From Owenia fusiformis (lineage: Eukaryota; Annelida; Polychaeta; Sabellida; Oweniidae): a DNA stretch of 64,000 nucleotides. Of this stretch, positions 50,401 to 59,505 are shown one piece after another. Below the pieces are notes generated by a model that ran no database searches, was not told the origin of the DNA, and saw nothing but the letters and a program-made list of their open reading frames with translations. The DNA lies in assembly GCA_903813345.2 (NCBI GenBank), contig CAIIXF020000008.1, forward strand, positions 12,748,822 through 12,812,821. Reading direction: 5' to 3'. The position numbers and the translations under genes were made by a program. Numbering within the stretch: the stretch's first letter is position 1; every line of letters starts with the position of its first letter.

Positions 50401-51186
50401 ATTGCATTATTTCAATAATTAAATTGGATGCTGTTTTTCATTCAATATTATCACCCCCTTGTGAGGCCTGTTCTCATGGTATAAGTATTACTTTAGAAGA
50501 TTATGAGCTCTCGTAGTTACATATGTATCTCTCATAGTTAGCTTATCATAGTTAGCTTATCATAGTTAGCTCTCATAGCTAGCTTATCATAGTTAGCTCT
50601 CATAGTTAGCTTATCATAGTTAGTTCTCATAGTTAGGTCATCATCGTTAGCTCTCATAGTTAGCTTATCATAGTTAGCTCTCATAGTTAGCTCATCATAG
50701 TTAGCTCTCATAGTTAGCGCATCATAGTTAGCTCTCATAGTTAGCTTATCATAGTTAGTTCTGATAGTTAGCTCATCATAGTTAGCTCTCATAGTTAGCT
50801 CTCATAGTTAGCTCTCGTAGTTAGCTTATCTGCCATTGTTCATTCCCAGGGATTTTCATCAGTGTGAAACAATGCTTTCTTAAATATAGTTATCATGGGG
50901 AGGGGTTAACTTCAAAGGAGTTATAATCCTAAGTTGAACTTTTGAGATGCTCTCGAAGAGTGCTTGATTCTTACAACATTTACCTAATATTCTATTTTAC
51001 AATTTCTAAAGAGAGCCACCATCTTTTTTTATTTTTCTAATTGTAGATAAATTGAATAAATATTCTCAAAGAGCCAATGTTGATGATGAGTTCACATACA
51101 CTGTGATGAACCCAGCCTTTGGGGAAGGCATGCGAGGCATCAAGGTCATGCAGCAAATTGTGCCTTATAGGACATCTACAGTCAGG
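41479..51186 (+). CDS. Prolyl-oligopeptidase-like (S9-type) alpha/beta hydrolase, 5' nine exons, 3' end not found
   Basis: Exons: 41479-41493 (MKKVE, the least certain), 42287-42403, 42894-44146, 44538-44668, 44982-45108, 45439-45538, 46798-46946, 49324-49436 and 51047-51186. All have AG/GT borders and matching phases, giving 715 residues with no stop. The first 430 residues form an uncharacterised accessory region. The hydrolase fold starts around LLTLHGTTVPPQNQADSY, followed by HGAHNWEGPG. Likely triad: S508 in GHSMGGHGAW, D593 in IGGADRTVHP, H625 in GKEHWWWD. The family is known as large S9-like proteins of invertebrates, fungi and protists; substrate unknown. No signal peptide is visible if MKKVE is the true start. 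Homologues extend a few hundred residues beyond the last exon seen, so more exons should lie right of 51186, probably outside the window with the lectin cluster in between. Confidence 0.85.
41804..41832. repeat. Perfect 13-bp palindrome
   Basis: AACAGACCGAATA and TATTCGGTCTGTT are exact reverse complements with a TGA loop. It sits in the first intron of the hydrolase gene, about 320 bases after the putative start exon. Confidence 0.9.
42549..42684. mobile_element. Short MITE with perfect 16-bp inverted ends
   Basis: The left end ACAAGGCAAAGGGCAT and right end ATGCCCTTTGCCTTGT are exact reverse complements, 104 bp apart. Non-coding; in hydrolase intron 2. Confidence 0.8.
42735..42855. repeat. 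GGTTGGTGTTTGGCA dispersed repeat, copy 1
   Basis: GTTGGTGTTTGGCAGTTGGTG and TCTGTAACAAAT recur at 54560-54715, and a more divergent copy lies at 62375-62550. The longer copies start with a TATGTCACC(A/C)CTAAA word that folds on itself. Confidence 0.6.
46130..46440. promoter_or_regulatory. Promoter-like GC-richer segment in a hydrolase intron
   Basis: Between exons 6 and 7 lies an island of CpG-richer DNA with two CCAAT words, a perfect TGACGTCA (46194-46201), a GGGGGCGGGGC box near 46355 and an imperfect palindrome (GCAGAGTGTAGTCT / AGACTCTGC) near 46395. It could be an alternative promoter or a foreign insertion; no coding sequence is recognised. Confidence 0.3.
47038..47253. mobile_element. 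MITE with TACAGTAAAACCTGT left end, copy 2
   Basis: Shares the TACAGTAAAACCTGT end with 30768-30916 and ends ATGTTTTACTATA, a decayed inverted end. It contains a local 22-bp duplication (CTTTTAAAAAATGTGAACAC). Confidence 0.6.
47644..48936. mobile_element. CCGT-array element with GTTCGGTGGGAT ends and 145-bp internal repeats
   Basis: ATCCCACCGAAC at 47644 is the exact inverse of GTTCGGTGGGAT at 48891-48902, and a conserved-looking tail (ACTCCGTGGAGTT) follows to about 48936. After the left end comes GAAGTTCGAGAGGGATATAG and a (CCGT)n array (47682-47740). About six to seven tandem copies of a roughly 145-bp unit follow, each with AAGATGGCCGC, AATGGCGGCC, a TTTTTCGTAAA-like word and GATAACTCAAATACCAG. 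The open frames here (Arg-Pro-Ser-Val runs) are repeat artefacts. It lies in the intron between hydrolase exons 7 and 8. Confidence 0.75.
50521..50830. repeat. 27-bp (14+13) minisatellite
   Basis: Alternating TCATAGTTAGCTTA and TCATAGTTAGCTC half-units give a 27-bp period. Because the period is a multiple of three, the minus strand shows an 84-codon frame repeating MRANYD(E/K)LT, almost certainly incidental. Located in the intron before hydrolase exon 9. Confidence 0.9.
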
Positions 51187-52189
51187 GTGAGGAACAGTTA
51201 TCTAATTTATCATTAACATAAATCATCTGGATTGGGCAAGGGAACTTACATGTAATTGCCTCATTCGCAAATTCAATGTATTTGGCATGCTTTACATTAT
51301 ACTGTTCTATCAATTAATATAATAGAACCACCATTTATCCACACGTAAATAAGGGCCAAACTTAGCCTTGATGTCGTTTCGTTTTGTATGTTACACCTGT
51401 ACTAATCCCCAGGTTTTAAATAAACCCATGGATAGGGCATTATGCTGACTCATTTAGGACCATGATATCGTCTCAAAACACGATTATTATCATTCCTGTA
51501 TTTCATTTCAACTTGACCCCACCTTCTCCAAAAATGTATTTGAAAATAATATAATTGATTAATGATGAAATTATAATTGATTTATTTCAAAACTAAAGTT
51601 GCTCCCTTTTTATTATTAAAATATATACATGTACTAAGAAAATGTAATAGATTTTTTTTACTTACAAAGTGTAATGGATTTAACCTCTCCCAACAATAAA
51701 TAATTATAAGTTAAATTATAAAACAATAATAAGTTTGCAGGCATACATAAACTTATATTATCCCTGATCTGCAGTAAGAATCCCCATTGCAACTTATATT
51801 ATCCCTGATCTGCAATAAGAATCCCCATTGCAACTTATATTATCCCTGATCTGCAATAAGAATCCCCATTGCAACTTAGATTATCCCTGATCTGCAATAA
51901 GTATCCCCATCGCAGTAGGTCTGAATGGTGTTTACTGGTTAGTCCAATCTTTGAGGCATCACATAATAAATCAACATACAATCACTAAAGATAACATTGA
52001 GAGGTGCTTTGAAAATGTGTTAGTCTCTTAGAAAAATACAAGATTCAAAGCATTTAGGATGTGTATATCAAACAGATGCTAATGTCTGTCTACTCTATAC
52101 CTCTTAAAAAGGTCGTCATTCCATTTTAATTGTCATAAGGTATTCAAATAGGTCAAACACCAAAAAATTAAGAATTATTGTTTTAAGCA
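51187..52189. other. Region between the last seen hydrolase exon and FREP-1
   Basis: AT-rich; contains the 41-bp minisatellite. No further hydrolase exon was recognised on the plus strand. Confidence 0.6.
51750..51914. repeat. 41-bp minisatellite
   Basis: Four tandem 41-bp units (starting AACTTATATTATCCCTGATC, with AAGAATCCCCATTGC) with very few differences, so recently amplified. It lies about 280 bp 3' of FREP-1. Confidence 0.9.
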
Positions 52190-53185
52190 TTATGGAGATC
52201 TGCGTAACTTCATTGTTGTTGCCATTAGTGATGGGCCACCAGATGAGGTCAGGTGATACCAGGTGATACCATCTTGTTCAAAATGATATATACCATCATG
52301 ACTGTATTTCCCATTAAGACGAGCATAGGCACAACTTTCATACCACCATCCACCACCTTTGAACTGATTAACACAATCTGTTGCATATAAATCATTGTCC
52401 ACATCAGTTGTTGAGAATTTCATTCCATGTATCTTTCCATTCGTTGCCATTCCTCCATTAGGCCAAACACTGTCACCAGCAGTGCCACCTGTGTATGACC
52501 CTATAGAGAGTTCATAATCGCTAGATTCATCCAGTATCGAAAAATGTGAATAAGTTGCGTCATACCATGTGTTGTCTGGTGTCATCAGATCAAACTTTAT
52601 TTCATATGATGCTGATGTTGTCAGGACATGAATGTTATTGTTTCCTAACCAATGTTCATTGTTAGGATCTCCAAATCCAGTTTTGTATTCATTCCATGTT
52701 TTGCTGTAAAATGGGACACTTCCGTCATAACGACGTTGAATCACTGTCCAGCCACCATCTTGCATGTCACAGTAGACATTGAATGCAGGTTGCTGAGGGT
52801 CTGGTTGTATAAGGTAAACACCATTTTGACCATAACCATTTTCCTGCAATGTTTGACAGTCTCGATTGTAGTGATTATTATATCTTATATATCCATGATT
52901 CCAGTCTGAGTCCTCCAACATGGAGCATTGGATCTCATTCAAATGAATAAGTTCACAGATTTTATCGCTCTTGTCATAGTTCACCCCTGCACATTCTGCC
53001 ACGTTTGCACATTTTGCAAAACACTTTGTCATGGAGCGTACTCCATATAAAGTCATTAATAAAGTACTTGCGTCACATTTTTGTAACTTTTCTATCTGAA
53101 ATTCTTTTGTGAAGACATTATTGCAGCTGTATAAATTAAATTGAAACGTTCCAAAGATTATAATAAATAGTTGCGCTACTTTCAT
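52190..53185 (-). CDS. FREP-1: secreted PAN/Apple + fibrinogen-domain protein, intronless
   Basis: A single 331-codon ORF. Residues 1-20 are a hydrophobic signal peptide. Residues about 30-100 form a PAN/Apple domain with Cys37, 55, 59, 65, 77 and 87. Residues about 108-331 form a fibrinogen-related domain: NGVYLIQPD, YCDMQDGGWTVIQRR, NEYKTGFGD, HWLGNNNIH and GGGWWYESCAYARLNGKY. The calcium site is DVDND (261-265) and the pocket disulfide Cys271-Cys285. FReD proteins bind acetylated sugars or microbial surfaces and serve as secreted immune lectins in invertebrates; ligand unknown here. Unlike FREP-2 and -3 it has Tyr at 102 and 118 where they have Cys. Fibrinogen-domain genes usually have introns; none is present. 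Confidence 0.93.
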   Translation of the reverse strand: MKVAQLFIIIFGTFQFNLYSCNNVFTKEFQIEKLQKCDASTLLMTLYGVRSMTKCFAKCANVAECAGVNYDKSDKICELIHLNEIQCSMLEDSDWNHGYIRYNNHYNRDCQTLQENGYGQNGVYLIQPDPQQPAFNVYCDMQDGGWTVIQRRYDGSVPFYSKTWNEYKTGFGDPNNEHWLGNNNIHVLTTSASYEIKFDLMTPDNTWYDATYSHFSILDESSDYELSIGSYTGGTAGDSVWPNGGMATNGKIHGMKFSTTDVDNDLYATDCVNQFKGGGWWYESCAYARLNGKYSHDGIYHFEQDGITWYHLTSSGGPSLMATTMKLRRSP

Positions 53186-54559
53186 ATTTTTATTCCAAAT
53201 CTGTTATCATTCACAGTTTTGAACTTGAATATCCTCAGTAACAGAAAATAGAAATGTAATATTTTCAATCAAGTTAACTTGGTGTAAGCCGACATAGGTA
53301 ATCTTCGTGTCTGTTTTCAATGTCCGATATATGTCATCTCTTTGTATAATGATCCAATTTATGATTGTATTTTTTCAGTATCGACAACTTACTCTTTCTC
53401 TCGTTACTCCTAACAGCAAAATAAGTTTTATCCACAATGTATATTATGACAGCCAATTAAATCTCTACTTTTCTTTTTTTTCAGAGAATCTAATTGTATC
53501 CCTCGCAAGTTTGATATATTGATCCTAAGGTTTTCACTCAGCAATGTGATCTGATGTCAGTGAAATATGATCTGATGTCAATGAAATAATGAGGAAATTA
53601 ATAATTTTAGCTTCCATAAAGGTTTTGTTTCATAAAATTTAAAGGGACAACAAGGTCTGTAGAGAGGAAATAGGAAAACTATAACTTTTCTGATCGAGCT
53701 ATCAAGGAAATCCACTTTTATATTTTTAAGATCCACCATGTTTCAAGAGGAATATCAGCTGAAATAATGTTTATCTATGGGGTTTCTTTGTAGATAATAA
53801 AAATAGATGTAAATCTTGATGAAATATCCGAACTTAAATATATTTTGAAACTGGTCCATGATCGTTGAATGGCCGCTCTGCACTAATTGTTACACCTTTA
53901 AATGACATGTATTACTCAGAACAGCGTAGATTTACCATTGTTCCTGTGTGATGTCTCAAGTTGAAGGCTTCAAACACTTATGTTATATCACATATTTGGA
54001 TAGTGGCAATCTATGAAGAATTATTTGAATACAATGTAATCATCCAATCCTAATTTAATTGAACGTGTTGACGGATATTGGAATAAGAATTACTGAAAGG
54101 CTCTTCATTCGAAATATGCAGTAAGATTTTCAGAATCGACACTTAAAAAATTGTATTTCTCAGTGACATGTATAATTAAAAACCAATATCTGGATATAAG
54201 AATCAATGAAACTACTGATTCGAAAAAACATTTAAAACCCATTAGCTCATCAAAAAATAATTGCCATGTTACATGATTACAATAGTAGACCAATATAAAA
54301 ATGAAACATAACATTCCTATAATAAGACAATTTTGCAATTGTTGTTTTCTGTCCTTATCCATCCATCCATCAGTCCATCTCTCTGTCAACAATTTTTGGA
54401 CAATTGAAAATTGCCATTTGACTGAACCAGTTTTCATATTCATTTAACTATTGGTCACATGCTGGTAATTTACAAAATTTTCCTATTTTGTTGTCATGTT
54501 TTTGTGAAATAAACTTTTGACCATGTGAAAACCACTGACTTTTTTACATGGACTTATGG

Positions 54560-54715
54560 ATTTTATTATGTCACCACTAAAAGTGGTAACATATTGTTAT
54601 GGTCTCCAACTTTTTTGTGGATGCTGTCTGTCATTTGGTGGTTGGTGTTTGGCAGTTGGTGTTTGGTGGTTGGCATCTGTAACAAATGACAGGTAGTGTA
54701 GAATATTAATGACAC
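54560..54715. repeat. GGTTGGTGTTTGGCA dispersed repeat, copy 2
   Basis: Begins TATGTCACCACTAAAAGTGG (self-complementary) and contains GGTTGGTGTTTGGCAGTTGG and TCTGTAACAAATGACAGG. Related to 42735-42855 and 62375-62550. Confidence 0.65.
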
Positions 54716-54767
54716 ATTATATTGAAACAGTGTCATTGTATCAAACATAGTGACAAAGTCCGTCATC

Positions 54768-55576
54768 TAACCCCCCTATCACACCAAACTAGTTTTTACC
54801 CATTCTTGCCAGTCCTACGAAAACGTCGTAAATGGGCTCAATCTGGCTGTGGTCGGGAAATATGTCTAAAATAATTAGCTACTTCGTTCATAAACAGTCT
54901 TCAATACATCCTTCTCATTTGCAGTTTATTCAGGTCGCACCACGTCGGTGTGCAACGTCGTATAACGGGTCCCTTAGTCTAGAAGGTCATCATGACCTGA
55001 TTACAGAACGGTACGGTCGCCATCGAATTTTGAATCGATTCAAAATTCTAAAATCACCTTCCCGTCTGAGAACGTTCATGAAGTTCGTAAAAAGACCTTA
55101 GAAAGTTGCAGCTACGTTCATTCCGTTCGCACACAGTTTAAAACCAGTTTTGAAGAACGCAGTGGCAACTTGTTTGGTGTGATGGCTATTTTTTTGCGAA
55201 CTCGTTCATAAGCAGTCTTAAATACGTTCTTAGTCAGTTTAAACCGGTTTGCAATTAGTTCTACCTCGTTCTCAATACGTCCTCAGACAGTTCAACTCGT
55301 TGTAAAAACACCCCTAGTAGGATTGAAGTACGACGGTTCCGTTCGTAGTACAGCTCATCGTTAGTACGTTGTCACTCGTTCTAATTGTAGAACGTGACAA
55401 CCACTAGAACATTTTGAGCATGTTCTAAGTTCTAGAGGACCTACCCATTCAAGTACGTTCGATGAAGTTTGCAAATAGACCCCAAACGGTTCTTAGTACA
55501 TCCAGTCCGTTTGTACACAGTTGAAGCCCGTTTTCGAGAACGTAGTGAGAACTAGTTTGGTGTGATAGTAGGGTTA
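54768..55576. mobile_element. TIR element with CTATCACACCAAACTAGTT ends, composite
   Basis: TAACCC...CTATCACACCAAACTAGTT at the left is inverted as AACTAGTTTGGTGTGATAG...GGGTTA at the right, with ATC on both outer sides as a possible short target duplication. An extra end-like copy (TTGTTTGGTGTGATGG) sits at about 55170-55190, so two half-elements are joined. The interior is rich in CGTTC/GAACG words in both orientations. No transposase. Confidence 0.7.
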
Positions 55577-56133
55577 ATCATATCAAGGTGAAAAAATATT
55601 GTCTGAAATTGACGTAGGTGTAGGTGGCTAAATAAGTTACCTACTTTGGTTTATTTTAGTTTAGGCCCTCTTTGAGTTATACAGAGTGTCCATAAAGTCT
55701 CTTTTCACTTTCCACAGACTCTGTATTGTCATTGTAAAGATACTTTAATGACAACCTGTATAACAATATCTCAGTGGTATGATCTTCAATCATTGCTATA
55801 TGTGTTTTCTACATGATTGGGGATCTCGGAATGACTGTTTAGAAATTTGTAAATTTTGGACTGAAATCTGATGTGATAATAGGTAAAATGAAAAACTATG
55901 ACACGTGTTGCTCAGCAAAAACCATTTATTTCTATACACTTCTAATTTCATCATATTGAGTAAGAGAAGATGTTTTATCCTTTCATTTTATGATGCCTTT
56001 CAGATCAAGTCATTATCAACCTATGGAACCAAAGTAAGGATAGTTTTATGCAGTAGTGTTCTATATAATATACAAGAATGTTTCAGGTCACATGGGTTTA
56101 ATATGCCTGGTATATACCTTCTGTTTAATTGAT

Positions 56134-57138
56134 CTAAGGAGATCTGCGTAATTTCATGGTTGTTGCCATTAGAGATGGTCCATTATCAGCTAAGGTCAGT
56201 GGATACCATGTGACACCATCGTTTCCTCTATGGTACACTCCATCTGGGCTGTATTTACCATTGAGTCGTGCATATGCACAATCTTCATACCACCATCCTC
56301 CACCATTAAAATTATCGGCACAGTCTGATCCTGGCCATTTATCATTATCAACATCTGTTGTTGAGAATTCCATTCCATCAAGTCCTGTTTTTGGTAGCAT
56401 TGCTCCATTGGGCCACACACTGTCACCAGCAGTGCCACCTATGTATGACCCTATAGAGAGTTCATAATCCCTAGATTCATCCTCTATCTCGAAATGTGAA
56501 TATGTTGCGTCATACCAGGTGTTGTCTGGTGTCATCAGATCAAACTTTATTTCATATGATGCTGATGTTGTTAGGACATGAATGTTATTGTTTCCTAACC
56601 AATGTTCACTGTTACGATCTCCAAATCCATTTTTGTATTCATTCCATGTTTTGCTGTAAAATGGGACACTGCCATCATAACGACGTTGAATCACTGTCCA
56701 GCCACCATCTTGCATGTCACAGTAGACATTAAATGCAGGTTGGTTAGGGTCAGGTTGTATAAGGTAAACACCATTTTTCCAGCAATCATTTTCCCGCAAT
56801 GTTTGACAGTCTTGGTTGTTGTGATTCTTACATCTTAAGTATCCATGATTCCATTCTGTGTCGACAGAGCAAGTGCCGGTCTCACCACTCAAATCAATCA
56901 GTTCACAAATTTTTGCGCTTTTCTGATAATTCACTCTTACACAGTGTGCTTCGTTCGCACATTTTGCAAAGCAAGTTTTCATTGAGCGTATTCCATATAA
57001 TGTCATCAGTAATTTGCTTGTGTCACATTTTTCTGACTTTTGTATCTCAAACTGATGCGTATTAATATCACCTGCTTCACATGAATTAAACTGTAGAGCT
57101 CCAATTATTATACAAAATAATATTGTAATCATTCCCAT
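56134..57138 (-). CDS. FREP-2: secreted PAN/Apple + fibrinogen-domain protein, intronless
   Basis: A single 334-codon ORF with the same plan as FREP-1: a signal peptide over about the first 22 residues, a PAN/Apple domain with Cys38, 56, 60, 66, 78 and 90, and a fibrinogen domain from about residue 109. It has the extra pair Cys103 and Cys119 (LRC and NDCW), shared with FREP-3. The central stretch from NGVYLIQPD to YDATYSHF is almost identical to the other two. The calcium site is DVDND. Pocket loops differ: KWPGSDC, YHRGND and LTLADNG. The signal peptide carries two Cys of its own. It is probably a soluble calcium-dependent lectin (family inference). Confidence 0.93.
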   Translation of the reverse strand: MGMITILFCIIIGALQFNSCEAGDINTHQFEIQKSEKCDTSKLLMTLYGIRSMKTCFAKCANEAHCVRVNYQKSAKICELIDLSGETGTCSVDTEWNHGYLRCKNHNNQDCQTLRENDCWKNGVYLIQPDPNQPAFNVYCDMQDGGWTVIQRRYDGSVPFYSKTWNEYKNGFGDRNSEHWLGNNNIHVLTTSASYEIKFDLMTPDNTWYDATYSHFEIEDESRDYELSIGSYIGGTAGDSVWPNGAMLPKTGLDGMEFSTTDVDNDKWPGSDCADNFNGGGWWYEDCAYARLNGKYSPDGVYHRGNDGVTWYPLTLADNGPSLMATTMKLRRSP

Positions 57139-57759
57139 TTTTAAATTTCTGTGAATTGAAATATACTTTTTTCTTGTTTGTCCAAAAATAGTTTTTCCCT
57201 TTCACAACAGACTCTGTTCTCTTTTTGGTACACTACCAATGAACATCATAAGAAGATGATTGGATAAGTGAAACTGACAATTGCGATGACGAGGGAAAAA
57301 TCAATCAACACTTAACTTCATGTTATTTTCCTCAACAAATACATGTATAACTTTCTTCTTTTGATGTGAGCTTTTTTACTGTTTGTCTGTTCAATGATTT
57401 TTCTTGAACAAGTTTAAACTTAAGTGCCTGGGAATCCATAGTTAGACATCTTCAAAGAGCAACGAACAACTGACTCAATAAAAACAACAAGCTAGAACAC
57501 ATGATCACAACAGATTTAACACAGCAAAGATATTCTGTTTCACTCAGCCAGTGATTTGACTACTTTAGAGCAAATCTATTGTGATTTGTAAAATTCAATC
57601 CAGATATGAGATACCTGTGATTTGATGTCACCACATAGAAGTGGATTTGCCCATAATTTGGTCCTTACTTGATATAAGCATGGGCTTTCAAGAGGAAGTT
57701 TGAGACAGGAGAAGAGATTCTCATTGGGGGACCATTACACCCCCAAAATGCAATCTGAT

Positions 57760-57925
57760 TTTCGACGCCGTTTCGGTGCCAAATTTCGGTGCCGTATCGG
57801 CACCAAATGGACTGACTAGTCCGGTAACAAATTTTGGTGTCGAAAGGTTTCGGTGCCGGAACGGTGTCGAAACGGTGCCGGAACGGTGCCGAATTTGTTC
57901 GATGCCGAAACGGTGTCGAATTATA
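57760..57925. repeat. CpG-rich interspersed 12-16-bp repeats (CGGTGCCGAAACGG-like)
   Basis: About ten partly inverted copies of (T/A)CGGTG(C/T)CG(A/G)AA words in 165 bp, strongly CpG-rich against an AT-rich background. It resembles the subterminal repeats of the elements at 8184-9824 and 54768-55576, but I found no matching ends. Confidence 0.6.
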
Positions 57926-58408
57926 TTGGCTGTGTATAACCTTATACCCTGTACTATTAATGACTTGTATCCAAGCTTGGTGCCAGTCATACCACTGTGC
58001 TTGGGAGAGACTTATCTCGCTTGCTGTTACAATATTACCATGGGTTGTCTTTCAAATTATTGAGATAAATGAACTTGAAGACAACAACCCCTTTCAATGT
58101 GCATGATTTGGAAAACGAAAGAAAATAAGTCAGCTCTAAAAAGTCTCCTCAAATCACTACGCTGTCATTTGAAAATATGTCATATACTCATCTTGGGAAC
58201 CTTGGATCAGTACCTGTGCTTTAAAATTGATCCTCAATCCATCCATCAAACACAAAGTTTAAAGTTATTTAAAGTTATTTATTTATTTGACATACACATT
58301 TTACAGTGGCACTCTTTCCAAGAAGGTACATATTGTCCTTATATGTTAACAATTAACTACACTGTGTGATAAGAGAAAAGTAAAGTATGGTAAACTCAGT
58401 TTTACAAA

Positions 58409-59182
58409 TACCGTATTCTCTGTAATTACCGCCCACTCTCTAATAAGCGCCCACCCCGCTTCACAAAGTTCAAGAAACATCGAGGAATCAACAAGAATTG
58501 AAGAATATATCAGGAAAAAAATATTTCTCAAAATCCAGGAGCGGGCGATAATACCCTAAAACTGCTGTAAACACGACACGTTTTGTAATTCTATGCATCC
58601 TCTCGATACATATCTACCGATGGGTGCTTCCCACACCATACCACGCTAATATTGTCTCCAAATAGTCCATAATGAATGAAGGAATTGTTCTTTATCGGCA
58701 TTCAGAAATTTCAAAAGCTACTGCGCAGATGTTCTGCGCATGTCAAGGTCGTGAACTTTCTGGTTTCTTTTTAATGTTTCTCGACTTTTACACGACTTTT
58801 GCACGAATAATGATGATCTCTCATCAAATTAGAAATAATGTATAACTTTAGATCGATATCCAGCAGTCTCTAGTGGAAATATTGAAGGTAATCGGCGATA
58901 ATGACAAAGTGGGCGTGCCGGAAATAAATTAGACATAGACGGGTCTTCAACCACTGTCAATATTGTCTAAGCGATCTTTACCGTATTCTCTCCAATAACA
59001 GCACTTGTCATATTATTATAAAAATATGTTGAAGAAAATGCATTCTTGTCAAGAAAAATTGCCATACATGAAATTCCTCGGGATTTCTGATTTCTTTCAT
59101 ACATGGGCGCTTATTAGAATGGTCAAATAATGTATTTTCAATTTTCTAAACGCCCTGGGCGCTAATTACAGAGAATACGGTA
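58409..59182. mobile_element. Mariner/Tc1-like non-autonomous element, 28-bp TIRs, TA flanks
   Basis: ATACCGTATTCTCTGTAATT...at the left and its inverse AATTACAGAGAATACGGTAT at the right match at about 27 of 28 positions and are bounded by TA, as for Tc1/mariner. The interior is about 720 bp without a transposase frame. An extra CCGTATTCTC word lies inside near 58981, possibly a nested or deleted copy end. Confidence 0.75.
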
Positions 59183-59505
59183 TATATCATTTCATACTGC
59201 ACAATGTTTCAAGTCCACACTGGAGAAATAGAAACATACTTTCTTTTTTTTATTGTATTTCTAGCTATTTTAGTACAACAATTAAAGCATTGAAGTTATT
59301 TTACAAAGTAAATGTGACACTAGAAATTACAATGGGTGAACTGTATACTGGCAGATATATTCTATATTCAACACCAAAAGATATACAGAGTATCCATCGT
59401 GATCCTGTGCTGTATCTACAGTCGCCCTTTGTATCCGGAAATCCAGAAACATGTTTTCTGTTGACACATTTATCCAATGGTGATTTCTGTTCCAGCAGGT
59501 TTGAT

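Larger units (their letters stand above)
53186..56133. other. Spacer between FREP-1 and FREP-2
   Basis: AT-rich, no gene found. It holds a copy of the GGTTGGTGTTTGGCA repeat (54560-54715) and the TIR element 54768-55576. Both neighbours are on the minus strand, so the FREP-1 promoter should lie just right of 53185. Confidence 0.55.
57139..59505. other. Spacer between FREP-2 and FREP-3
   Basis: No supported gene. Contains the CpG-rich CGGTGCCG repeat patch (57760-57925) and the mariner-like element (58409-59182). The plus-strand ORF 59290-59523 follows an acceptor-like TTTCTAG but matches no part of the hydrolase family that I recognise. Confidence 0.55.

Noticed and set aside
50538-50792. 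84-codon ORF of MRANYDKLT-like repeats
   Set aside because: The 27-bp minisatellite period is divisible by three, so an open repeating frame is incidental; it lies in an intron of the hydrolase gene.
56156-57065. Plus-strand ORFs opposite FREP-2 (and equivalent ones opposite FREP-1 and FREP-3)
   Set aside because: Antisense shadows of the fibrinogen-domain coding sequence, conserved only because the sense strand is.
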